Below are positions 8,296-16,456 of a DNA stretch of 25,000 nucleotides, one piece after another. The stretch spans positions 1 to 25,000 of the forward strand of contig CAIIXF020000138.1 of the NCBI GenBank assembly GCA_903813345.2, read 5' to 3'. The stretch is from Owenia fusiformis. Its lineage: Eukaryota; Annelida; Polychaeta; Sabellida; Oweniidae. Position 1 is the stretch's first letter, and every line of letters starts with the position of its first letter. The notes under the pieces were generated by a model, which had not been told where the DNA came from, searched no databases, and saw only the letters and a list, made by a program, of their open reading frames with translations. A program made the position numbers and the translations under genes.

Positions 8296-9364
8296 TCAGT
8301 CTGATAAAATGTCATTGATTGCCTGTTGGTGTTCATTAGGCCATGCTATAGAAGACTTTAGTGCTTCTTGATCAATGTTTTCTTGCAAGTTTTGAATGTC
8401 CTTGATGCTTGGTAGCTTGAACAACTTGGTCAGTTTAAAAACACATTGCTTCACTTCAGAACTATTCTCCATGACTTTGACCAAAGCTGGTTCGAATGAA
8501 GCAAACAGATGCTCTTCCATAGGACTCAGACAGTCATGATGGTCTTGGGAGGGATCTTGAATGTCACAGGCTTCGCAGACATCACTAATCCCTTCAAGAA
8601 TCTCACGATGAATAAGAAAAGTCATCACATAGAGGATCACATCTTTTACAGTTGGTTTCGAGAAGTTCATCTGAGACATGGTGAAGTTAGCTGTAATAAC
8701 ATATCAAAAGCTTTGTTATTTCATTCGAAAAGAGCTGTAGCAAATTCACTTAAATTAAATAAATTGTAAGTAAAATATACATACCTTTCTTCCCATCATT
8801 CAACATTTCTTTTAGAAAGATTCTCTCGGGCATATTCTGCCAGTTTCCAGTTTCTAAACTTCCGTCTTCTTTTTCTACAACACGTTTAAACAGTTTGATG
8901 GGTTTTGTCTCTGTATCATTATCTGCTTTACGCTTGTTACATGGACGAGGCATCAGTTCATCTATGACTGCTGCTTGTACAACAAGTGACTGCCAAGCAC
9001 CCTCTGGAATGTTGATGGATCTCTTCAAGTTCTTCTCGCCTTCTTTATTGATTACTTCCAGACTAATGTATACTTTATCCATGAAATAAGACAATCCAAG
9101 CAATACATTGTCAGTGAGAAGTTTCTTTTCATTATAATTTTCTTGAGTTAACCAGAACTGCACTTGAACAAACTCCATTTTCAAACTCTGCCACAGCAGT
9201 GAACTAACATAAGTCCTTGCTTCATATTTCTCCTGGGTTTCTTGATTTCTTCTTGGTCTTGTTATTTCACCAAATACATTCCCCTTCTTTCTGATGTTGA
9301 ACTTTAATTCTTCTCCTAGGTCAAATGTTTTAATGAGTTGACTCTTCGTTCCTTGCTTTGCCAT
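8296..9364 (-). CDS. Spliced two-exon gene; possible PC4-like DNA-binding protein
   Basis: Exon 1 is 9364-8785 and exon 2 is 8690-8296. The donor (AAAG|GTATGT) and acceptor (TTACAG) flank a 94-base intron and join in frame, giving 324 residues instead of two separate ORFs. Exon 1 holds two similar modules: an N-terminal one with SSLLWQSLK and a second with KRSINIPEGAWQSLV. The second recalls the basic-strand plus Trp/Leu helix of PC4-type single-strand DNA-binding folds, which occur in some Polintons. A basic patch (CNKRKAD) follows. Exon 2 is acidic, with a CEACDIQDPSQDHHDC cluster that could bind zinc. The function is inference; it might serve replication. A TATA-like box is 42 bases upstream. 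Confidence 0.65.
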
Positions 9365-9405
9365 GGTTGTTGTCAGAATGATGACTTAAACACTGCTCCT
9401 TCTTG

Positions 9406-9412
9406 TTATAAA
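9406..9412 (-). promoter_or_regulatory. TATA-like box of the two-exon gene
   Basis: TTTATAA on the - strand lies 42 bases upstream of the ATG at 9364, between it and the CCAAT-box array. Confidence 0.4.
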
Positions 9413-9458
9413 TCTGTAAAACTGGTTTGAACCAGTTACATCGGTGGAACATTTCTCT

Positions 9459-9637
9459 GATTGGTTGATTATCTTACATCTGATTGGATGAAAATATACT
9501 GTCCCCGATTGGTTAAAACAGTCCATACATACTGTTTCCTGATTGGTTAAAATGATTCTGCATCTCGAAATCTGATTGGTTAAAATATACTCTACTCTGA
9601 TTGGTTAACATAATTCTGCAAGTTAAAACCTGTTTGG
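9459..9637 (-). promoter_or_regulatory. Array of CCAAT boxes
   Basis: ATTGG (CCAAT on the - strand) occurs at 9460, 9483, 9508, 9542, 9575 and 9600, with a degenerate TTTGG at 9633. Most sit in a shared GATTGGTTAAA core. Spacings are 23, 25, 34, 33, 25 and 33 bases. The array lies 95-275 bases upstream of the two-exon gene on its strand, where CCAAT boxes act. It may be a promoter or enhancer, or part of the terminal repeat. Confidence 0.55.
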
Positions 9638-10038
9638 TTGAAATGGTTCTGCAGTTATCTTTTTTACTGTTTTATCAGTTTGTTATTCACCTTTGACCTA
9701 TAACAATGAAACATCCATGAAGTAGACAAGATAGCTTATCACATAGTCACCAGGTTACCTTAACAGTGTTTGTTTGAATATCTTATCAGTTATCAGAAAC
9801 CCTTGATCTTGCACCAATTATCAGTAACCTTTGACCAGTGATATAAAGTGGCATGATGGTTCTACAGCTTATACAACCTATGAAGTATGTGTCAAATATA
9901 ATTGGTCAAATTGATATATTACAGCCATGTGATTGGTCGAAATTGTTGTGCAGTTATCTTTTTCACTGTTTTATCAGTTTGTTATCAACCTTTGACCTAT
10001 AACAATGAAACATCCATGAAGTAGACAGATAGCTTATC
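9632..10038 (+). repeat. 107-bp direct repeat, two copies 298 bases apart
   Basis: Copies lie at about 9632-9738 and 9930-10038. Both run from a TTGGT core through GCAGTTATCTTTTT, then TTTGACCTATAACAATGAAA, to AGATAGCTTATCA, with a few mismatches and one-base gaps. Between and after them are shorter echoes of TTATCAGTAACCTTTGA (near 9818 and 10063). No ORF is present. It fits the subterminal repeats seen in Polinton ends. Confidence 0.75.
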
Positions 10039-10094
10039 ATCACTTAACCACTCTCTTATCAATTATCAGTAACCTTTGAGCCAGTTATGTCACC

Positions 10095-10198
10095 AGGTGT
10101 AAGTGTAAGGAACACGTGACCTATGACGTCACTTCCAACACGTGACCTATGACGTCACTTCCGGTGTAAGTGTAACTTCCGGTGTAAGTGTAAGTACC
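10095..10198 (+). repeat. Tandem repeats with E-box and CRE palindromes
   Basis: A 26-base unit is perfectly duplicated (10111-10136 and 10137-10162). Each copy contains CACGTG (10113, 10139) and the full CRE palindrome TGACGTCA (10124, 10150). It is followed by two 18-base units starting GGTGTAAGTGTAA (10163-10180, 10181-10198), with another such core near 10096. The block lies 39 bases inside the predicted element end. Confidence 0.85.
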
Positions 10199-10239
10199 GG
10201 TGCCGGTAGGGGGTCGAAATGGACGCCATATACTACTGA

Positions 10240-12591
10240 GCTCCACTTATTCCATTGCCTGTAATAACAGAGCCATTCAAGAAAATTGCCATGGATGTGA
10301 TAGGCCCACTGGTACGCTCTACCAAAGGTAACAAATACATTTTATGTATTGGAGACTACGGAACAAGATATCCGGAAGCTGTTCCAATGAGAAACACAGA
10401 TGCTAAAAGAATCGCTACAGAGCTGATGACTTTGTTCTCCAGAGTTGGAATTGCTGAAGTAATACTTACAGACCAAGGTACAAACTTCATGTCAAAGACC
10501 TTGAAGGAAGTCTACAGGTTACTAGGCATAATTGGAGTTACAAGTACACCATACCATCAGCAGACTGACGGCCAAGTGGAAAAGTTTAATGGCACCCTGA
10601 TTAACATGTTACGCAAGTTTGTAGCAGATGAGCCAAAACTTTGGGATGTGTATCTTCCTTATGTATTATTTGCATACTGGGAAGTACCCAACAGTTCAAC
10701 GGGATTCTCTCCATTCGAACTCCTTTATGGACGAGACGTTAGAGGACCATTGGACATATTGAAGGAAAACTGGGTTGCAAAAGAAGATACTCCACCAACA
10801 GTTGTTGAATATGTAGTTAAAATGAGAGAGAAGCTGGACTCTTTGGATAAGTTAGCAGAAAGCAATGCAGCAGATTCCAAGACAACACAGAAGAAATACT
10901 ATGACAAGAAAAGCAAGGAATCTACTTTAGAACCTGGAGATGAAGTCCTTCTATTACTGCCTACAAGTGAAAACAAACTTGAGATGAGATGGAATGGACC
11001 TTACAAAGTGAAACAACGCCATGGAAAAGTAAACTACGAAGTTGAAGTTGGCAACAAGACTAAGATTTACCATATCAATCTTCTTAGAAAATACACAGAC
11101 AGAGAGGAATATTGCTTCATGATGACAGAAGATGAAGATGACAGCGATATTGAAGACGTCATGGTCATATCAACAAAACCAGATGTCCAGATCAAGAAAT
11201 ATGACTTGAATGCTGAGATGACAGTATATCAAACACAACAGATGAAATCTCTGTTAGATGATTTCAATGATGTTCTTTCCAATGAACCTGGAAGAACAGA
11301 CCTGATAAGACACCATGTCGACACAGGACAAGAGAAACCACATCGTCAACCAAGCTACAGAATCCCTCAAAGTCATCTAAAAACAGTGAAAGAAGAATTG
11401 GATTCTATGCTGAAAGATGGTATAATAAAACCCTCTACAAGTGAATGGTTATCAAATGTTGTTTTGATTCCAAAGAAAGACAATACAATTAGATTTTGTA
11501 TTGACTTTCGGTACCTCAACAGTGTATCAAAATTTGATCACTACCTGATGCCAAGAATAGATGACATTATAGACAAGCTTCAGAAAGCAAAGTGGATTAC
11601 AGTTGTCGATCTTTGCAGAGGATTTTGGCAAATACTCCTTACAGAAGAGTCGAGAGACAAATGTGCTTTTCGGACACCCTGGGGAATTTTCCAATTCATA
11701 GTGATGCCGTTTGGTCTCCATGGAGCCCCAGCAACCTTTCAAAGGATGGTAGATGAACTACTTAGAGGTGCAGAAGACTACATTGCAGCCTATCTCGATG
11801 ACATCATCATCTTCAGTGAAACATTCCAAGATCATCTTACCCACGTGGAAGACTTGATGAAAAGATTAAGAAAACATCATTTGACAGCAAAGCCTGCAAA
11901 ATGCCAATTTGAATACCATGAAGTTGTGTATTGTGGACACAAAGTTGGCAAAGGAAGAGTAACACTAAAACCAAGTGCTATAGAAGCTATACAGAAGTTT
12001 GAAAGACCAGAAACAAAGTCCTTACTCAAGACATACCTGGGAATGACAGGATACTATAGACGCTTTGTTGAAGATTATGCTACAAAGGCCTACCCTTTAA
12101 CAGAACTGACAAGAAGACAGATTCCCAAGAAGATACCATGGGATGACAAAGCAGAACATTCATTCCAAATTCTGAAGAAAGAGTTGTGTGAACACCCTAT
12201 CCTAAGAACACCAGACTTCAACTTGCAATTCATTGTGATGACAGATGCATCTGACTATGGTATAAGTGGAATCCTATGTCAAACATTTGATGATGGAGAA
12301 CATCCTGTGATATACCTTAGCAGAAAGATGATGCCAAGAGAACGGAACTATGCTGTTATTGAAAAGGAATGCCTCGCAATGAAATGGGCTATTGAACAGC
12401 TGAGCTATTACCTGTTAGGAAGAGAATTTGTAGTTGTTACAGATCACAACCCTCTTGTTTGGTTGAAGAACATGAAAAACACTAACCCTAGACTCATGAG
12501 ATGGTCTTTGTCACTGCAACAATACAGACTTACAGTGATACACAGGGCAGGTCGATACAACCAAAATGCAGATGCATTATCACGATTATGA
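10240..12591 (+). CDS. pol: Retrotransposon Pol: integrase-reverse transcriptase-RNase H, 5'-truncated
   Basis: The frame opens after a TGA at 10237-10239 with APLIPLP, then the integrase core: Asp in AMDVIGPL, LTDQGTNF, and the Glu in GQVEKFNG, 35 residues after the second Asp. An integrase C-terminal segment (HINLLRKY) and an acidic linker follow. RT starts near residue 330 (counting from 10255), with FCIDFRYLN, the Asp of VVDLCRGFWQI, and YLDD at about 513-516. RNase H follows with TDASDYG and TDHNPL and ends ADALSRL. The zinc-binding integrase N-terminus, protease and gag are missing. The first in-frame ATG is 10291, so this is a remnant of a larger polyprotein. All catalytic residues in the remaining domains appear present. 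Confidence 0.93.
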   Translation, partial: APLIPLPVITEPFKKIAMDVIGPLVRSTKGNKYILCIGDYGTRYPEAVPMRNTDAKRIATELMTLFSRVGIAEVILTDQGTNFMSKTLKEVYRLLGIIGVTSTPYHQQTDGQVEKFNGTLINMLRKFVADEPKLWDVYLPYVLFAYWEVPNSSTGFSPFELLYGRDVRGPLDILKENWVAKEDTPPTVVEYVVKMREKLDSLDKLAESNAADSKTTQKKYYDKKSKESTLEPGDEVLLLLPTSENKLEMRWNGPYKVKQRHGKVNYEVEVGNKTKIYHINLLRKYTDREEYCFMMTEDEDDSDIEDVMVISTKPDVQIKKYDLNAEMTVYQTQQMKSLLDDFNDVLSNEPGRTDLIRHHVDTGQEKPHRQPSYRIPQSHLKTVKEELDSMLKDGIIKPSTSEWLSNVVLIPKKDNTIRFCIDFRYLNSVSKFDHYLMPRIDDIIDKLQKAKWITVVDLCRGFWQILLTEESRDKCAFRTPWGIFQFIVMPFGLHGAPATFQRMVDELLRGAEDYIAAYLDDIIIFSETFQDHLTHVEDLMKRLRKHHLTAKPAKCQFEYHEVVYCGHKVGKGRVTLKPSAIEAIQKFERPETKSLLKTYLGMTGYYRRFVEDYATKAYPLTELTRRQIPKKIPWDDKAEHSFQILKKELCEHPILRTPDFNLQFIVMTDASDYGISGILCQTFDDGEHPVIYLSRKMMPRERNYAVIEKECLAMKWAIEQLSYYLLGREFVVVTDHNPLVWLKNMKNTNPRLMRWSLSLQQYRLTVIHRAGRYNQNADALSRL

Positions 12592-12911
12592 ATCTATTAA
12601 AACAGACATTAGTGAGAATAAAAGAAGTAGACATGAGGAAAATTATAATTCTATGCATTTAAAGACATTTCATAGAAACACAATTGTAAAAAGTGCATAA
12701 TTGAGGACATTTGAAGTTTGAAGAATTGATCCTTAATTAGTGAAAGTTTTAATTTTTGGGAAAAAGCAATCCCTGAGAATTAGTTTAATGGACAATTTTT
12801 TTTAACTTTTGGGGACAATCCATCCCTTAAAGAAGAAAGTCATATCAGACGTGACTGTTTTATGGAAAAAGATAGAAAAAGACCAAAAACAGTCAAAAGA
12901 AAGGGGGAAGA
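12592..12911 (+). other. Retrotransposon 3' untranslated part and polypurine tract
   Basis: There is no ORF of note. The stretch ends in the purine run AAAAGAAAGGGGGAAGA at 12895-12911, directly abutting the LTR's TG. This is the expected primer for plus-strand DNA synthesis. Confidence 0.8.
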
Positions 12912-13250
12912 TGTAATGTATATGGAACTTAAAGTTTAAAGTTGATCAAAAGATGGCACTAGAGTAAACTAAACTAGACTCAAAACTGGAAAGTGCAATC
13001 AGAGAAGCCAATTATGATTTTGAAAAGAACAGTTAGTTCACAAAGAGAAGTCAAAGCATACACATGTAAGTATTATGTGAAGATATAAAATAAGAAATAA
13101 GAACATAACGTTGTACAAATGATCCAAGAACCAAATAAGCGACAACTATCAGACCTAGCGAGAGCATCAAAGGGGCCCCTCGTCATAACGTCCAGAACCC
13201 AAGATAGGCGTCGACAAGGTAGTATATAACAAGATAATAACAACATTACA
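12912..13250 (+). repeat. 3' LTR (339 bp)
   Basis: It starts TGTAATGT (12912) and ends ACATTACA (13243-13250), a perfect 8-bp inverted pair with the TG...CA ends of LTRs. It directly follows the polypurine tract. TATATAA at 13223-13229 is a TATA candidate. The bases GCATT after 13250 would be the target-site duplication; the partner would lie left of the 5' LTR, outside the window. Confidence 0.85.
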
Positions 13251-13440
13251 GCATTCCACTCCCTGCACATGGGCAGTACCCATTTTGACCGCTAGAATTT
13301 TCACCAGCATTGAATATGAGCTATCGTATTTATCATGCATCCTGCCAAAGATAGCTGCGACTTTATCATTGTATTACTATCTTCTGTAAACTACAAAAAT
13401 TACGTGTTTCATATAATATCTTGATATTTATTTACCATTT

Positions 13441-14341
13441 TCACAATGCGTACCTCTTATAAGCTAAAATACTCATTTCCATAAATTTGAAAGAGTACCA
13501 CGACACTGAAACCTCGACTTTGTCATCATCAAGAAATTTTTCTGGCCATTTTATCCAGGTAATGCATCTTGCAAAAACATCACATTTTGGGCCAGTTGAA
13601 TAATGACCAAAAAGGTTTGAATCAGTACAGGCATCATACCAATATGCCCCATTTCTTTCTGCGGAGCAATTGCCTGAATGGTTATCATTATCTCTGTCTT
13701 TAGTGCTAAACAGCTTGCCACTGTGTCGCTTCATGAACGCATCTCCTGCAGTACCGCTATAGCCGCTTAGTCTAAGTTTGTACTTGTTTGCCTCAGAATC
13801 AATGTCAAATCCTCCGTAGTTAGCATACTTGGTCTGTAAGTCCCATGTTGTTAGCTCTATACGTAATGCATAGCGTTTCTGATGTAACAGAGCAATAAGA
13901 TTTTCAAACCCTATGAAGTACTCTCCGCTTGCATCTCCAAACCCATTTTTGTATTCTTCCCAATTTCGATTGAAGTTTACGGATCCATCAAACCTGCGTG
14001 CAATTACCAAGCGCCCGTCTCTACAGAGAACTGTAAATCTACGACCACTAAGGGTTACAATATTGGTGATGCTAAGTCCACCTACTCCGCGACAGTCATG
14101 GTGAACTGCAATGGTAATACTAATGTATAAAATTTAATCATTTAAATCTATATTATTTCCATTTCCACGGCTACCAAGAAATTAAGTGATTTAGACCGAT
14201 TAACAAGCTTTAATATTTGCATGATGTCGAAAAGGTTAACGAACAAAAGTTTACACCTGCTGCAGTCGTCTGAGATGTCACTGACACGAGGCAGATTGTT
14301 TTCAAAACAAATATGCCAAAAATTATTGTTGTAAAAATCAT
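13441..14341 (-). CDS. Secreted fibrinogen-related (FReD) lectin-like protein
   Basis: Exon 1 is 14341-14257 and exon 2 is 14105-13441. The donor GCAG|GTGTAA and acceptor TTGCAG join in matching phase across a 151-base intron, giving 249 residues. Exon 1 encodes a signal peptide (MIFTTIIFGIFVLKTICLVS). Exon 2 is almost entirely a fibrinogen C-terminal domain: Cys near its start, RRFDGSVNFNRNWEEYKNGF, a calcium-site-like KDRDNDNHSGNC, then NGAYWYDACTDSNLFGHY, where family members bind acetyl groups or sugars. The usual GGWT before the RRxDG motif is not kept. Such proteins are expanded in mollusc innate immunity. No coiled coil or IgSF region precedes the domain. Confidence 0.85.
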
Positions 14342-14425
14342 CGTTTCTTTGCTTCTTATATTGCTGTAACAAGTACCGATGATGAGTTGATCAAACTCAA
14401 TTCACGAGTACGCCCTTCAATATAC

Positions 14426-14432
14426 TTATATA
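14426..14432 (-). promoter_or_regulatory. TATA box of the FReD gene
   Basis: TATATAA on the - strand lies 85 bases upstream of the predicted ATG at 14341, leaving room for a short 5' untranslated region. Confidence 0.45.
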
Positions 14433-14698
14433 TCACCTGTATACAATCGATTATGGTTTCAGCCAAAAAGTACATTTCATCTGTCACGCCATCCATGAAA
14501 ACAATGTGTGATTTAGTGGGATAAAAAATCTACTTATAAGTACATTTATGCAACAAGAATAATTTATGGGATCCTAATGACATAACAGGGTACTTTAATA
14601 TTTTATTTTATGGTTAAAAGCTTTGATTTGTAGTTGTTTTTATTTTCTCATTGTTTATTCAAAGTTGTTATTCTAATCACATACCGGACCATCCTGAA

Positions 14699-14800
14699 AT
14701 GGCTACTCCGGAAACCATTGCCCATAATGGCGGACTGATGGGGCGGTTTTTCTTCTATAAAGTCTTTCTTCCAGATGAGATTATAAAGCAAGAAGAGTAA
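14699..14800 (+). CDS. Short ORF or first exon, unrecognised
   Basis: An ATG in good context (G at -3, G at +4) opens 33 codons starting MATPETIAHNGGLMGRFFFY and ending in TAA at 14798-14800. A consensus donor GTAAGT begins at 14797, so the frame could instead be spliced after 14796. No later exon was found. The local base composition is richer in GC than its surroundings. It could be a first coding exon whose partners lie far away, a small peptide, or chance. Confidence 0.25.
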   Translation: MATPETIAHNGGLMGRFFFYKVFLPDEIIKQEE

Positions 14801-15583
14801 GTTCTTAAGTTTTGCAAGTTGTATTCATTGGATATTTTTAGCCAGACAGACTTCGCAAGAAGAGTAAATTCCTTCGGCACAAAAAATATCAACAATTGTT
14901 TTTTTTACAATCAAAGACTTTTTGTTTAAAATTGGGAGTAAGTCTTTATTTAAAAAATTAGAGAAAAATGCAAGTTCTATTAATGGCAAATGTTAGAAAA
15001 CCTCATTTAAAATTGAATGGACAACGGCATGTAGTGACAACGGAACAGAAAATGAGAAATGTAACGCCATAATTACTTTCACAACTACAGGTTTTGCTGA
15101 AGTAAGTGATCAAAAGTAATGTGATGTGCAGTCTACAGGGTATCAAAACGGCACAATCTCTATAGCAACTAGTTACATGCAACATAACCTTTTATCCGGT
15201 TAAAGAATTATACATTTGCCTTTGAACCAGTTCTTTGATATGGGGCAATTTGGAACATAATGACATACACGTCATTGAAGTTCACTTTTCTATGTAGTAG
15301 AAAACGTGTACATTACTGAACATTACTCAAAGTGGCCTCGGGTCACCAAAACAAGTGACAACAATTGCAAGTTTGAATCTAAAAAGTGCAAATTTGCATT
15401 ATGGGTTGATTATTACTTCACAAGTATCGTACAATTCTAGGCAGCTTTTATGGCTTAGGTCAAATTCACAGCATCTTCACCCAATGCTGTTCTTCTCATT
15501 TTTTGAAAATTGATAACAGTGTCCTTAATAAGATCAAACTAAAAGTTGTATTGTGTTTATTACATAAGCGCATCATCAAGGAC
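14801..15583. other. Non-coding stretch
   Basis: No gene or structured RNA is visible. CAAGAAGAGTAA recurs at 14789 and near 14860. Otherwise it is AT-rich unique-looking sequence. Confidence 0.5.
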
Positions 15584-15798
15584 GGATCTTAAAACTAACA
15601 AGGGGAAATTCCAAATTTGAAACGCGGAAGAAAATGTTGTGCCCCTAAAACCAATAAATGGGCCCAAATATTGAAAATTTAAGGCCCATTTTCTTGATAA
15701 TTTGGCTTAAATAAAAAATAAGGCCCGAAAAAGGCCAACTAATTTGTCACTCAATTTTTTCTGGGCCCATCCTGGGGGGGGTTGCCCTCCTAAGATCC
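15584..15798. repeat. Possible MITE with GGATCTTA inverted ends
   Basis: GGATCTTA (15584-15591) and TAAGATCC (15791-15798) are inverted ends of a 215-base stretch. It differs from its surroundings by repeated GGGCCCA/AAGGCCC motifs and a run of eight Gs. The inverted match is only 8 bases and no target duplication is clear. Confidence 0.35.
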
Positions 15799-16338
15799 AC
15801 ATGTATAGCAGCCATTTGCGACAATGGCTTCTTCCTGTAGATGCTGTCAGGGTTGTCGGTTGCCGTGTGTGAATAATTGAAAGGTAGATAGAGCCTCAGT
15901 GCTTTGTAAACATTCTTTCCAATGAAACATTTTTATTTATCATAAATATTTTATTCCATTTTAGATAAATATGCGTTAATGAACTGATACTGAGAAATAG
16001 ACTCGTAATGACATTATTATTACATTATTTTCTTGTCATTGGAATTGCTTACAATAACTGAGCCAACTCTATATTGTTATTATGAATCCACACATAGCTA
16101 GACAAGGTGTGTCCGATTTCATCATCAGAACACAGTATTTTATATAACTGCAGTCCATCTTATAACCAATCACCGCACCCAATGTCACCATTGAATGGTT
16201 GTCAAGGTGACAACTTGACAGTACAGATTAAAATTGATGCTACTTACTACCGAAAATGTGTCCTTTCAGTGATCTTTTAAGTGGCGTGGTAGAAAATATT
16301 TTGCAATGTGTGAAAAGAATTGAAGTCCCAGGCTCAAG
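15799..16338. other. Non-coding stretch
   Basis: No gene seen. A perfect 7-bp stem with 3-base loop (GTTGTCA/TGACAAC) lies near 16199-16215. Confidence 0.45.
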
Positions 16339-16456
16339 GCATTGAGGAATGACCATTCCTTTCAGGCATTCTTTCCTAAAATTAACACTCAATGCTGCAC
16401 ATCTCGTGCAAAATTTTGGAAAGTAACACCTTCAAGGAATGGTTATTCCACATTGC
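16339..16456. repeat. Hairpin element with 28-base arms
   Basis: The left arm 16339-16366 and right arm 16429-16456 are inverted copies with about five mismatches, around a 62-base loop. Each arm holds its own near-palindrome (GGAATGACCATTCC and GGAATGGTTATTCC). It is most like a tiny MITE. Confidence 0.55.

Larger units (their letters stand above)
1..10237. mobile_element. Polinton/Maverick (adintovirus-like) element, right-hand part
   Basis: The stretch holds the hallmark Polinton gene set: family B DNA polymerase, retroviral-type integrase with chromodomain, packaging ATPase, adenain-like protease and double-jelly-roll-type major capsid protein, plus small virion-type ORFs. PolB is on the + strand and everything else is on the - strand, converging near 2580. 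All reading frames are open, so the copy looks young. The left end lies before the window. The right end is placed at 10237 because the opposite strand there starts AGTAGTATATGG, fitting the 5'-AG termini known for Polintons, and because retroelement integrase sequence begins right after it. The end position is inference, since the left terminal inverted repeat is not available for comparison. Confidence 0.9.
10238..13250 (+). mobile_element. Gmr1-like Ty3/gypsy retrotransposon, 5'-truncated
   Basis: A long pol frame with domain order integrase, reverse transcriptase, RNase H is followed by a 3' untranslated part, a polypurine tract and one LTR. The 5' LTR, gag, protease and integrase N-terminus are absent. 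Gmr1-like elements are the known Ty3/gypsy group with integrase ahead of RT. The frame is intact, so the truncation is probably recent and due to the Polinton insertion. Confidence 0.85.

Noticed and set aside
9459-9637. CRISPR-like array
   Set aside because: Repeat cores are only about 11 bases, spacing is irregular, and the setting is eukaryotic.
13073-13270. 65-codon - strand ORF
   Set aside because: It lies almost wholly inside the LTR and has no recognisable protein features.
14148-14372. 74-codon - strand ORF upstream of the FReD exon
   Set aside because: It is a different frame over the signal-peptide exon; the other frame gives a signal peptide and a phase-matched donor.
16199-16215. 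Short perfect stem-loop as a terminator or RNA gene
   Set aside because: Isolated 7-bp stem with no neighbouring gene or RNA-gene features.
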